This document shows positions 1 through 5,981 of a stretch of 5,981 nt of DNA, piece after piece. A model generated the notes under the pieces. It was not told the origin of the DNA and did not search any database. It saw nothing but the letters and a program-made list of their open reading frames with translations. Position numbers and translations under genes: made by a program. The stretch's first letter is position 1. The number at the start of each line of letters is the position of its first letter. The DNA is from Flavobacteriales bacterium (GTDB taxonomy: Bacteria > Bacteroidota > Bacteroidia > NS11-12g > UBA955), in NCBI GenBank assembly GCA_947464515.1, contig CANHXF010000116.1, forward strand, positions 1-5,981. The letters are read 5' to 3'.

Positions 1-2
1 GG

Positions 3-1103
3 ATGAGAGGATCCGGATATTCAGATTTACTTCGATTGGAGCAGTTCTTTGAACAATTACCCGTAATCAACCCCGATATCATTTTACTTGATGTTGGTTT
101 GTACGATAATTACAGAGCCCCAGAAAGTGAGTCGATTTATCTGCGACCCCTAAAAGAATGCTTGGCGAAGCTAAAGGCCTCGGTTCCCTCGGCCAAAATT
201 GTGGTGTGTATTCCCCAAGATTGTATTCGTGGCGGACGTACATTGCAGACGTTTGAGAAATTCGAACAGGCCGTGATCAATCTCTGCAAAACAGAAAAAT
301 GTGCCTATTACGATTGGTTTAGAGTGTCTGGCGGCAAATACTCCGCGCAATATTGGGCTGATTATCAATTATTTAAACCCGATGGACTGCATTTAGAAGA
401 ACTAGGAGAAAGCCTAAAAACACAATGCTATGTATCGGCATTTCAGCAAACCCAAAACCGGTACGTTAACGGATACCGTCAATTCATCCTACCCGCGGAC
501 AGTAGCAAACGTTTGGCATTTAGAACCCGGGATACACTCAGTAAAAACGTATTGGTCTCAGAGGTTTGGCGATACCATGTGGTTAGAAGAGGTGAAACCG
601 CCTATCGAATTGCATTGCGATACGGAATCACAGTGGCGCAGTTGAAAGAATGGAATCATCTCCGCAATTACAATATTGCAGCTGGGACGAGGCTTAAAGT
701 GGGAAAAATTTCCATCGCTACCAAGTCGGACCCTATCCAATCAATTGAAACAAAAGATAGTACAGATGCCGAGTCCAATGCCGATATAACCCCTATTATT
801 CCCGGAAAATCTCCAGTAAAAATCACTCCAAAATTGGAAACTGCAAACACTTCAAAATCCAATGTCAACAATCCCATCAATGTTAGAACCGATAGTGCCT
901 CGAATGTTTCAGCATTACCTAAGTCCAATACCGTCCCAACAAACAGTAACAGTGCGCCAAAAATCAAATATCACAAAGTACAGGCTGGCCAAACATTGTA
1001 TTCCATATCAAAGGCCTATGGCATGGACGTGGCGACATTAAAGCGACTGAATGGTTTGAGGAGTAACAATTTGACTGTGGGTCGACTCCTTAGGGTTCGA
1101 TAA
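3..1103 (+). CDS. SGNH/GDSL-type esterase-like protein with two C-terminal LysM domains (5' partial)
   Basis: This is the 3' part of a gene. Frame 3 is open from the left edge to TAA at 1101-1103 (366 visible codons). The ATG at 3-5 is probably an internal Met: the sequence starts mid-domain and lacks both a signal peptide and the block I GDS(L/H) serine motif. Visible residues 1-131 look like the C-terminal half of an SGNH hydrolase. A hydrophobic strand leads into GLYD (32-35), where the family has GxND, and DGLH (127-130) supplies the Asp/His of block V. LysM 1 spans about 191-233 and LysM 2 about 323-366, each with the YHxVxxGxT start and a repeated G-(I/M)-(T/D)-V-(A)-x-LK core. A Ser/Thr/Asn/Pro-rich linker (about 234-322) separates them. 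LysM modules bind GlcNAc-containing glycans, so the protein is probably exported and acts at peptidoglycan, perhaps as an O-acetyl esterase or transferase; that role is inferred. The Asn-to-Tyr change leaves activity uncertain. Confidence 0.85.
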   Translation: MRGSGYSDLLRLEQFFEQLPVINPDIILLDVGLYDNYRAPESESIYLRPLKECLAKLKASVPSAKIVVCIPQDCIRGGRTLQTFEKFEQAVINLCKTEKCAYYDWFRVSGGKYSAQYWADYQLFKPDGLHLEELGESLKTQCYVSAFQQTQNRYVNGYRQFILPADSSKRLAFRTRDTLSKNVLVSEVWRYHVVRRGETAYRIALRYGITVAQLKEWNHLRNYNIAAGTRLKVGKISIATKSDPIQSIETKDSTDAESNADITPIIPGKSPVKITPKLETANTSKSNVNNPINVRTDSASNVSALPKSNTVPTNSNSAPKIKYHKVQAGQTLYSISKAYGMDVATLKRLNGLRSNNLTVGRLLRVR

Positions 1104-1109
1104 ATGTTA

Positions 1110-1127
1110 AATTCCGATATCGGAATT
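1110..1127. terminator. Perfect 18-bp palindrome between convergent genes, possible bidirectional terminator
   Basis: AATTCCGATATCGGAATT is a perfect inverted repeat. It sits in the 37-base gap between the stop codons of the esterase-like gene (1103) and the ElyC-like gene (1141). As RNA it could fold on either strand into a 7-bp stem with an AUAU loop. On the minus strand it is followed by a T-rich stretch (TAACATTTAT). On the plus strand the nearest T run (1146-1150) is about 18 bases downstream, so it is not a canonical intrinsic terminator. The position favours bidirectional termination. A dimeric DNA-binding protein site is the alternative. Confidence 0.4.
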
Positions 1128-1140
1128 GCTGCTGAATGGA

Positions 1141-1932
1141 TTAAATTTTTCCGGTAATTTTATAACTGATGATTCCGATCCATTCGCGAAACATCGTTTG
1201 AAAATCGTTGATTGCTCCGGCAGAGGGGATCAAAAATGCCTCCAAGTTGTAATCACGCGTTGCGTTGCCGATATAATGGACCGGATATGGAATGAACTTA
1301 ACCCCAGCTTTCTTAAAGCAAGCAGCTGAACGATTCATGTGAAATGCCGAAGTTATCAGAACCACGGAGTCAGTTATTTGCAAAGAATCCAGAATCCTCT
1401 TGGTTTCAACGGCGTTTTCGTAGGTGTTGCGCGACTTCGCATCGATAAAAATTCTGTTTTCGTTGATGCCAAATTCTCTCATCAGTTTCTTAGCGTAGAT
1501 GCTTTCGTAGTATTTTTTAGAAATCACCGAAGCCGAACCACCGGTGAGTATTACCGTATCAAACGATTGATTGATTATCCCCTTTAAAGGCGTAAAAAAT
1601 CGCTCGGACGCGTCGCTAAATCCCATCCGATTCCGTTCATGGTCGAAACCCGAATAACCACCCAAAATCACGCACACTTTGGCTTTTGGCATCTCCAAAT
1701 TCCCTTGAATATTAAAGGGCTCAGGCTCCCACAACAAAGCCACCTCATTCATTAAGACAGAATTCCCCGTTACAAATAGCAAACCCAAGGCAATAAGCAC
1801 AAAACGTCGTCTCTTATTCGCAAAGCGAGGAATTAACAAAAGAACCAATAATAGAACCAACCAAAACAATGGCTTTAACAAAAACGATAGAATTTTTGAT
1901 GCGACAAAAAACATGCTGTAAAAGTAATGCAT
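1141..1932 (-). CDS. ElyC/SanA/YdcF-like (DUF218) inner membrane protein
   Basis: This is a complete 263-residue protein. Two N-terminal hydrophobic helices (about 14-34 and 44-62) are separated by the basic loop NKRRR (39-43). A DUF218 domain follows from about residue 86. Its motifs are a strand ending in VILGGYSG (88-95), SERF (109-112), VILTGGSA (127-134), SRNTYENA (167-174), and LITSAFHMNRS (192-202) followed by an IPYPV strand (214-218). Length, the double membrane anchor and an IPS...W tail match E. coli ElyC better than single-anchor SanA. ElyC-type proteins are envelope-biogenesis factors linked to peptidoglycan synthesis and undecaprenyl-phosphate-dependent pathways; the exact role here is inferred. 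The domain is predicted to lie in the periplasm. The ATG at 1932 is preceded by AAGGAA, a weak ribosome site about 9 bases upstream. Met7 (1914) is a possible alternative start. The gene converges on the esterase-like gene and diverges from the outer membrane protein gene, so it is probably transcribed alone. Confidence 0.88.
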   Translation of the reverse strand: MHYFYSMFFVASKILSFLLKPLFWLVLLLVLLLIPRFANKRRRFVLIALGLLFVTGNSVLMNEVALLWEPEPFNIQGNLEMPKAKVCVILGGYSGFDHERNRMGFSDASERFFTPLKGIINQSFDTVILTGGSASVISKKYYESIYAKKLMREFGINENRIFIDAKSRNTYENAVETKRILDSLQITDSVVLITSAFHMNRSAACFKKAGVKFIPYPVHYIGNATRDYNLEAFLIPSAGAINDFQTMFREWIGIISYKITGKI

Positions 1933-2021
1933 TTGTCCATTTCCTTGTATTAAACCATTGTAGATTGGGTTTCGTCTAATCTTGTTTATACCTAATAAAT
2001 TAATACCGATATTTGTAGAAC
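1933..2021. promoter_or_regulatory. Divergent intergenic region expected to hold both promoters
   Basis: These 89 AT-rich bases separate two divergent start codons, so promoters for both genes should lie here or just inside the genes. Compared with the Bacteroidota consensus (TTTG, about 19 bases, TAnnTTTG), the best plus-strand partial match is TAATCTTG at 1977-1984, with ATTG at 1957-1960 but a spacing of only 16. A second partial match, GATATTTG at 2008-2015, is so close to the ATG at 2022 that it would give an almost leaderless transcript. I found no clear minus-strand match. No Shine-Dalgarno sequence precedes the ATG at 2022. The region is supported by gene arrangement; the individual boxes are weak. 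Confidence 0.4.
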
Positions 2022-5000
2022 ATGCGCTTTCCTATTCCAGCCAATACGATTTCAAGGTTTTTATTGATCTGTCTATCAGTTTTATTCTCAGTAGCTTCAA
2101 ATGCTCAAGGCGAGAACAATCCGCCGGCGGGCAGAGGCGGTGAAGGCATTGAAGGCGGTGGAGCGCGCAGTGGAGGCCGTGGAGGTTTCAGAGTTATCGG
2201 AACAGGTAAAGTCGTTGGGTCGAGCGGAAATCCAATATCCGCGGCCACCGTCACCATTTTATATCCAAAAAGCATCGACCAATTTGAGAAGTCAAATACC
2301 AATAATTTTGCTTGGTCTGATACATCAATCTATAAAAGAAAGAAATCAACGACATCAAACGACCTCGGTCAATACCAAATCAATGTCAATCTAAGAGCGT
2401 TTGCACCCGAAGGCAGCGATTTCTCTTGGATGATGTCGGAGCTTCAGAACCCTAATTCCAAAGCATTCTATTTCTTATTGGTGGCCCAACAAAATGATGG
2501 CAAAATCACAAGTCAGTGGCTTAATCTGCTGAGTTTGGTCAATCTGAAGCAAATGCCCCCACCTGAAGGCGGTTTTGAATTCAATATTCCCGACATGATT
2601 TTGTTGAACAAAGAGGAATCGATGACTGCTGTTGAAATCAAGACCCAGGCGGTGTTGGTAAAAGGCGACACGACCGAAATCAACGCAAACAACTACAAGG
2701 TTAACCCAGATGCTACAGCAGAGGATCTTGTCGGCAAAATGCCAGGCGTAAGTTCATCAAACGGACAAATTCAGGCCCAAGGTGAGACGGTAAAAAAAGT
2801 ATTGGTGGATGGCAAGCCTTTCTTTGGCGAGGACCCCAATGCGGCATTGAAAAACCTGCCTGCAGAAGTGGTTGGAAAAATCCAAATTTATGATGCAAAA
2901 TCTGAACAGAGCTTATTCTCTGGGATTGATGATGGGAATACTACAAAAACGATGAATATCATCACCAAAAGTCAGTTCAGAAATGGCCTATTTGGTCGAG
3001 GTTTCGCTGGAATTGGTCAATCCATCGAAGGAACGGGCGACCAGACGAAATACAAAGGCGGAATTACCATCAATTCTTTCCACGGCAATCGAAGACTCAC
3101 GTTTCTAAGCCAAATCAACAATATCAATGAGCAGAATTTCTCCTTTGAAGATTTGATGGGAAGTATGGGCGGTGGCGGAACTCGCGGCGGCGGAATGGGA
3201 GGAATGGGTGGAATGGGAAGTCGCGGCGGCATGGGAGGCGGAGGCAATTTCTTTACCGGCAACCAGAGTGGAATTACAACAACGCGTGCCATTGGCTTGA
3301 ACTACAGCAATCAATGGGGTAAGAATATTGAACTAAGCGGTAGTTATTTCTTGACCTCCACTGCAAATATCAATAGCACTGAAACAAATCGCAATTACAT
3401 CGTGGGCGACCCCGTAAATGGTACAATCAATTATTTGGAGACCAACCCAAGTAATACTGACAATGTAAGTCATCGTGCAAATCTCCGATTGAATTGGAAA
3501 CTGGATTCTACCAACTCTTTGTTGATAGAGCCGAAGATTTCTTTTCAGCAAAATACCAGTGAAAATCCCCTATCGGCGAACACGATCAATGGTTTGAACG
3601 AAACGATTTCCAGATTATCGAATTTTACAAATACACAGACCGATGGATATAGGGCATCGAGCAGTATTTTGTATCGACATTCATTCAAAAAGAAAGGCCG
3701 CACCTTTTCCACCGAGATCAATCCAGGGATCAACGGACAAGCAGGAAATACAATTTTGGCCAACTCGAATTATTTCATTTCCGATACTACTTCCCGCGAT
3801 CAAAAAACAGATCTTTTGAAAAACACCACTACTTTCAGTGGAAACATGACATTCACCGAATCGTTGGATTCCAATAATTTTATTGCGGCTACGGTTTCTA
3901 CCAACATCAATCAGAATAACAATGACCGTTTGGCGTATTTGATGGATGCGGCCACATTAGGATACACTAGATTAGATACTTTCTTCTCAAGTAAATTCAT
4001 CAATGGCTATTCACAGCACAAAGCTGGGGTAAGCTATCGTTATCAAACCTATAAATGGAACATTACTACAAGCTTAGATGGGCAGTTGGCGTTGTTAGAC
4101 GGACAGCAGTCGATGCCAAAAAACAGTGATTTGTCAAGGCAGTTCACTTCCCTATTGCCTAGTTTTCAAGCTCGATATAATTTGGGAATGAAACGCAATT
4201 TGCGGATGAATTATAACACATCAAACAATGCTCCTTCCATTGACCAGTTGCAACCGGTAGTAAACAACAACAACACGATGCAGTTGAGTTCTGGTAATCC
4301 CATGTTGGTTCAGGACTATCAACACAGTTTATTTCTGAGATATTTCTCTGTGACACCCGAGTCAGGAAAAAACGTATTTTGGATGATCAACAGTCAATAC
4401 AGTAACAATTATATCAGCAATAAAACCATTCTTGGCGGCAGAGAAGCAAAATGGATTTTGATGGATTCCAATGTTTTCAAAGGACCTCAATCTGGCAGCG
4501 ATAGTTATTCAGGTTCGGATAGCGTTCTTCTCTCTCCTGGTGGTCAAATCACGATTCCTGTGAACGTAAATGGTTACTATTCACTCCGATTGTTCGGATC
4601 ATGGGGCAAGACCATCAAAAAAATCAATGTCAATACGAATGCCGGGATTACTACATCGCACATTCCTAGTATGATTCAAATGGGTAATTCAAAGGCAATT
4701 TTAAACTTCGCCACCAACCCATCTGTCACTGCGGGACTTGTTTTGGCGAGTAACATCTCTGAAAAAATCGACTTTACGGTTTCTGGAAATGGCGCTTACA
4801 GTCAGGTGGTCAATAGCATCCAAAAATCGAACAATCAAACGTATATCAATTACAACGGACGTTTTGCGATGAATTTTATGCCCACAAAAAAATGGGTAAT
4901 TAACTCTGATGTCACTTATCAGGCTTACCAAGGATTATCGAGCAGTTTCAATCAGAAATACTATTTGTGGAACGCGGGTTTAGGCTACAAATTCATGAAA

Positions 5001-5252
5001 GGCAATGCCGGTGAATTGCGATTAACGGCCTACGACATCTTAAATCAAAACAGGAGCATCCAACGTAACGTGACCCAAACGTATTATGAAGACGTCAAAA
5101 CCAAGGTATTGACACGATATTTGATGATTACCTTCACCTATAAATTGCGCAAATTCAATGGCAAGGGCGAGGATGGCAAAGACATGAAGATGTTCTTCCC
5201 CGGTGGGATGCCGCCTCCAGGAATGCCAGGTCACGGAATGCCAGGTCGCTAA
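2022..5252 (+). CDS. TonB-receptor-like outer membrane beta-barrel protein (OMP_b-brl_3 type)
   Basis: This is a complete 1076-residue protein. A signal peptide (1-28) has a hydrophobic core at 13-25 and a likely cut at SNA|Q, which supports the ATG at 2022. Next come an Arg/Gly-rich segment (37-55), an enlarged carboxypeptidase-regulatory-like domain (about 58-200; GKVVGSSGNPISAATV, then SNDLGQYQINV) and a TonB plug-like domain (about 204-316). Plug motifs include MPGV (240-243), VLVDGKPFFGEDP (260-272) and the closing MNIITK (311-316). The remainder is a long run of alternating amphipathic strands, the barrel, ending near TRYLMITFTYKL. A Gly/Met-rich loop (379-408) lies early in the barrel and a Met/Pro/Gly tail (1046-1076) follows it. 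Related proteins are often annotated as TonB-dependent receptor or outer membrane beta-barrel family protein. No SusD-like partner is adjacent, so glycan uptake is not supported and the substrate is unknown. The gene is probably monocistronic. Confidence 0.9.
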   Translation: MRFPIPANTISRFLLICLSVLFSVASNAQGENNPPAGRGGEGIEGGGARSGGRGGFRVIGTGKVVGSSGNPISAATVTILYPKSIDQFEKSNTNNFAWSDTSIYKRKKSTTSNDLGQYQINVNLRAFAPEGSDFSWMMSELQNPNSKAFYFLLVAQQNDGKITSQWLNLLSLVNLKQMPPPEGGFEFNIPDMILLNKEESMTAVEIKTQAVLVKGDTTEINANNYKVNPDATAEDLVGKMPGVSSSNGQIQAQGETVKKVLVDGKPFFGEDPNAALKNLPAEVVGKIQIYDAKSEQSLFSGIDDGNTTKTMNIITKSQFRNGLFGRGFAGIGQSIEGTGDQTKYKGGITINSFHGNRRLTFLSQINNINEQNFSFEDLMGSMGGGGTRGGGMGGMGGMGSRGGMGGGGNFFTGNQSGITTTRAIGLNYSNQWGKNIELSGSYFLTSTANINSTETNRNYIVGDPVNGTINYLETNPSNTDNVSHRANLRLNWKLDSTNSLLIEPKISFQQNTSENPLSANTINGLNETISRLSNFTNTQTDGYRASSSILYRHSFKKKGRTFSTEINPGINGQAGNTILANSNYFISDTTSRDQKTDLLKNTTTFSGNMTFTESLDSNNFIAATVSTNINQNNNDRLAYLMDAATLGYTRLDTFFSSKFINGYSQHKAGVSYRYQTYKWNITTSLDGQLALLDGQQSMPKNSDLSRQFTSLLPSFQARYNLGMKRNLRMNYNTSNNAPSIDQLQPVVNNNNTMQLSSGNPMLVQDYQHSLFLRYFSVTPESGKNVFWMINSQYSNNYISNKTILGGREAKWILMDSNVFKGPQSGSDSYSGSDSVLLSPGGQITIPVNVNGYYSLRLFGSWGKTIKKINVNTNAGITTSHIPSMIQMGNSKAILNFATNPSVTAGLVLASNISEKIDFTVSGNGAYSQVVNSIQKSNNQTYINYNGRFAMNFMPTKKWVINSDVTYQAYQGLSSSFNQKYYLWNAGLGYKFMKGNAGELRLTAYDILNQNRSIQRNVTQTYYEDVKTKVLTRYLMITFTYKLRKFNGKGEDGKDMKMFFPGGMPPPGMPGHGMPGR
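3156..3245 (+). repeat. Gly/Met/Arg-rich low-complexity segment in the barrel gene
   Basis: This codes for residues 379-408 of the outer membrane protein, made almost only of Gly, Met, Arg and Ser in short GGM/GGMG/RGG units. The DNA shows imperfect repeats of GGAATGGG and of CGCGGCGG. It falls between predicted early barrel strands (NEQNFSFEDL before, NFFTGNQSGI after), so it probably forms a flexible loop. Repeat-length variation between strains would be expected. Confidence 0.75.
5202..5249 (+). repeat. GMPG-repeat C-terminal tail in the barrel gene
   Basis: This codes for the last 16 residues (1061-1076), GGMPPPGMPGHGMPGR, with three GMP units plus one His. The DNA shows repeated GGAATGCCAGGTC at 5220-5232 and 5235-5247. 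The segment lies beyond the last predicted barrel strand, so the protein does not end on the usual C-terminal aromatic residue. Confidence 0.7.
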
Positions 5253-5257
5253 GGTGC

Positions 5258-5291
5258 GATTTGCTAACCAATCCGATTTGCCAACCAATCC
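5258..5291. repeat. Tandem 17-bp direct repeat between convergent genes
   Basis: Two abutting copies, GATTTGCTAACCAATCC (5258-5274) and GATTTGCCAACCAATCC (5275-5291), differ at one base. They fill most of the 49-base gap between the stop codons at 5252 and 5302. No third copy is visible on either side. The gap shows no GC-rich hairpin followed by a T tract, so no intrinsic terminator can be called. Function is unknown; simple slippage duplication is the plainest explanation. Confidence 0.7.
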
Positions 5292-5301
5292 CTATCGCTC
5301 C

Positions 5302-5981
5302 CTATTCGATGACTTGGAAATGTCGGTAAACTACAGCGCCTGAGACTGTTCTGAATGAGACAATATACTGTCCCTGCGATAAAGGCAATCCAATTGAACC
5401 GACATTGGAAGGTGTATTAAATTCAAAATCCTGAATTCGTTTTCCAATTGGATCCATGATGAAGTAGGATTGAATGGCTTCATTGCTTCTAAATTCAATC
5501 GTTGCACCCATTTTTTGTGGGTTGGGGAATAATCGTAAATCAATAATTGAGATCGATCGTGTATTTCCAATAAGTTCAATTGGCAATTTCGCGCTATCCA
5601 AGTTACTGCAAGAATCCCCCGAAAGTTGTATTTGATGATACACTGTAATGCCCTCGGATATCATTCTGAAGGGGTAGGTATTTAGCAAGGGGCTTTGACT
5701 GGTACTTGACCATCCGGGCGATTGTAAAATATACCAACTGTGCTGTCCAGCAATAACTTTTGGCGACAGCTGATAAAAAGTTGTATCTAACTTTTTGCTC
5801 GATGCATAGGTAAATGAAGGATTGGGTTTGGCGTTTAGCTTGATAACTTTTATTGATGAGTTCACTTTACAACCCAAGGGTGAGGTCGCGTAAAACTGAA
5901 TTGAATCGCCATTTGAAATGGAAAGAATGCCGGTTTTTAACGTTTTGTTAAGCGGGAACTTATTTTTATTGACATTAGCCC
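5302..5981 (-). CDS. T9SS type A sorting domain-containing surface/secreted protein (5' partial)
   Basis: This is the C-terminal part of a gene whose start lies beyond the right edge. The frame ends at TAG (5304-5302) and stays open to 5981, giving 225 visible codons. A TTG at 5877 could be mistaken for a start, but the 34 codons before it are open and read as protein (for example GDSIQFYATSPLGC). Visible residues 1-48 look like the end of an Ig-like domain. Residues about 52-136 (PNPSFTY ... VYHQIQLSGDSC ... KLPIEL) resemble a diverged PKD-like domain lacking the usual DFGDG. Residues about 147-225 are the T9SS type A sorting domain: LFPNP (150-154), a strand-turn-strand core, GQYIVSF, and a final YRHFQVIE. 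Such domains take proteins through the outer membrane by the type IX system and are cleaved off at the surface. The function of the mature protein cannot be told from this piece. It converges on the outer membrane protein gene. Confidence 0.85.
   Translation of the reverse strand, partial: ANVNKNKFPLNKTLKTGILSISNGDSIQFYATSPLGCKVNSSIKVIKLNAKPNPSFTYASSKKLDTTFYQLSPKVIAGQHSWYILQSPGWSSTSQSPLLNTYPFRMISEGITVYHQIQLSGDSCSNLDSAKLPIELIGNTRSISIIDLRLFPNPQKMGATIEFRSNEAIQSYFIMDPIGKRIQDFEFNTPSNVGSIGLPLSQGQYIVSFRTVSGAVVYRHFQVIE
5305..5541 (-). other. T9SS type A C-terminal sorting signal
   Basis: About 79 C-terminal residues of the partial minus-strand gene. It shows the PNP motif after a short strand, several short beta strands, the GQYIVSF strand typical of these domains, and a basic residue in the final strand. 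It marks the protein for PorSS/T9SS export and implies that the host encodes a type IX system elsewhere in the genome. Confidence 0.8.

Noticed and set aside
1126..1587. Plus-strand open frames opposite the ElyC-like gene
   Set aside because: They lie antisense within a well-supported DUF218 coding region and their translations show no recognisable domain.
2008..2015. GATATTTG as a -7 box giving a leaderless transcript
   Set aside because: The first base does not match TAnnTTTG, the -33 position reads TTTA, and it sits 6 bases from the ATG; too weak to call as a promoter.
2101..2394. Plus-strand open frame rich in Ala/Glu/Val inside the outer membrane protein gene
   Set aside because: It is an alternative frame of the Arg/Gly-rich segment; the main frame there encodes the region after a clear signal peptide.
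3017..3314. Minus-strand Pro-rich and Ser/Ala/His-rich open frames opposite the Gly/Met-rich loop
   Set aside because: Their composition is the mirror of the GGN/ATG repeats on the plus strand, so they are shadows and not genes.
5331..5579. Minus-strand open frame overlapping the T9SS sorting domain
   Set aside because: It overlaps the clear PNP and GQYIVSF sorting domain in another frame and has no features of its own.
1..5981. CRISPR array, tRNA, rRNA, insertion sequence or phage genes
   Set aside because: No regularly spaced repeats, cloverleaf sequences, transposase-like frames or terminal inverted repeats were seen on either strand.

Overview
This window comes from a member of the Bacteroidota. 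Three things point there: a C-terminal type IX secretion (T9SS) sorting domain, a large TonB-receptor-like outer membrane protein with an N-terminal regulatory-like domain, and starts without clear Shine-Dalgarno sequences. I cannot place it below phylum level. Four protein-coding genes fill almost the whole window. I see no RNA gene, mobile element, CRISPR array or tRNA.

Layout. (1) Positions 3-1103 (+) hold the 3' part of an SGNH/GDSL-type esterase-like protein ending in two LysM modules. Its 5' end lies outside the window. (2) A 37-base gap with a perfect 18-bp palindrome separates it from the convergent gene at 1141-1932 (-), an ElyC/SanA/YdcF-like (DUF218) membrane protein. (3) An 89-base divergent intergenic region (1933-2021) must hold the promoters of the ElyC-like gene and of the long gene at 2022-5252 (+). 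That gene encodes a 1076-residue outer membrane beta-barrel protein with a signal peptide, a regulatory-like domain, a TonB plug and a barrel. (4) A 49-base gap carrying a tandem 17-bp repeat separates it from a convergent gene on the minus strand (5302 to the right edge). That gene encodes the C-terminus of a T9SS-secreted, probably multidomain, surface protein.

All adjacent genes are convergent or divergent, so no operon is visible and each gene is probably its own transcription unit within this window. The common theme is the cell envelope: a peptidoglycan-binding esterase-like protein, an inner membrane envelope-biogenesis factor, an outer membrane receptor-like barrel and an exported surface protein. 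A functional link between them is not shown by the sequence.

I found no convincing new multi-gene system. The points most worth a second look are the Asn-to-Tyr change in the SGNH block III motif, the Gly/Met-rich loop and the Met/Pro/Gly/His tail of the outer membrane protein, the palindrome and tandem repeat in the two convergent gaps, and the fact that the T9SS gene stays open to the window edge.
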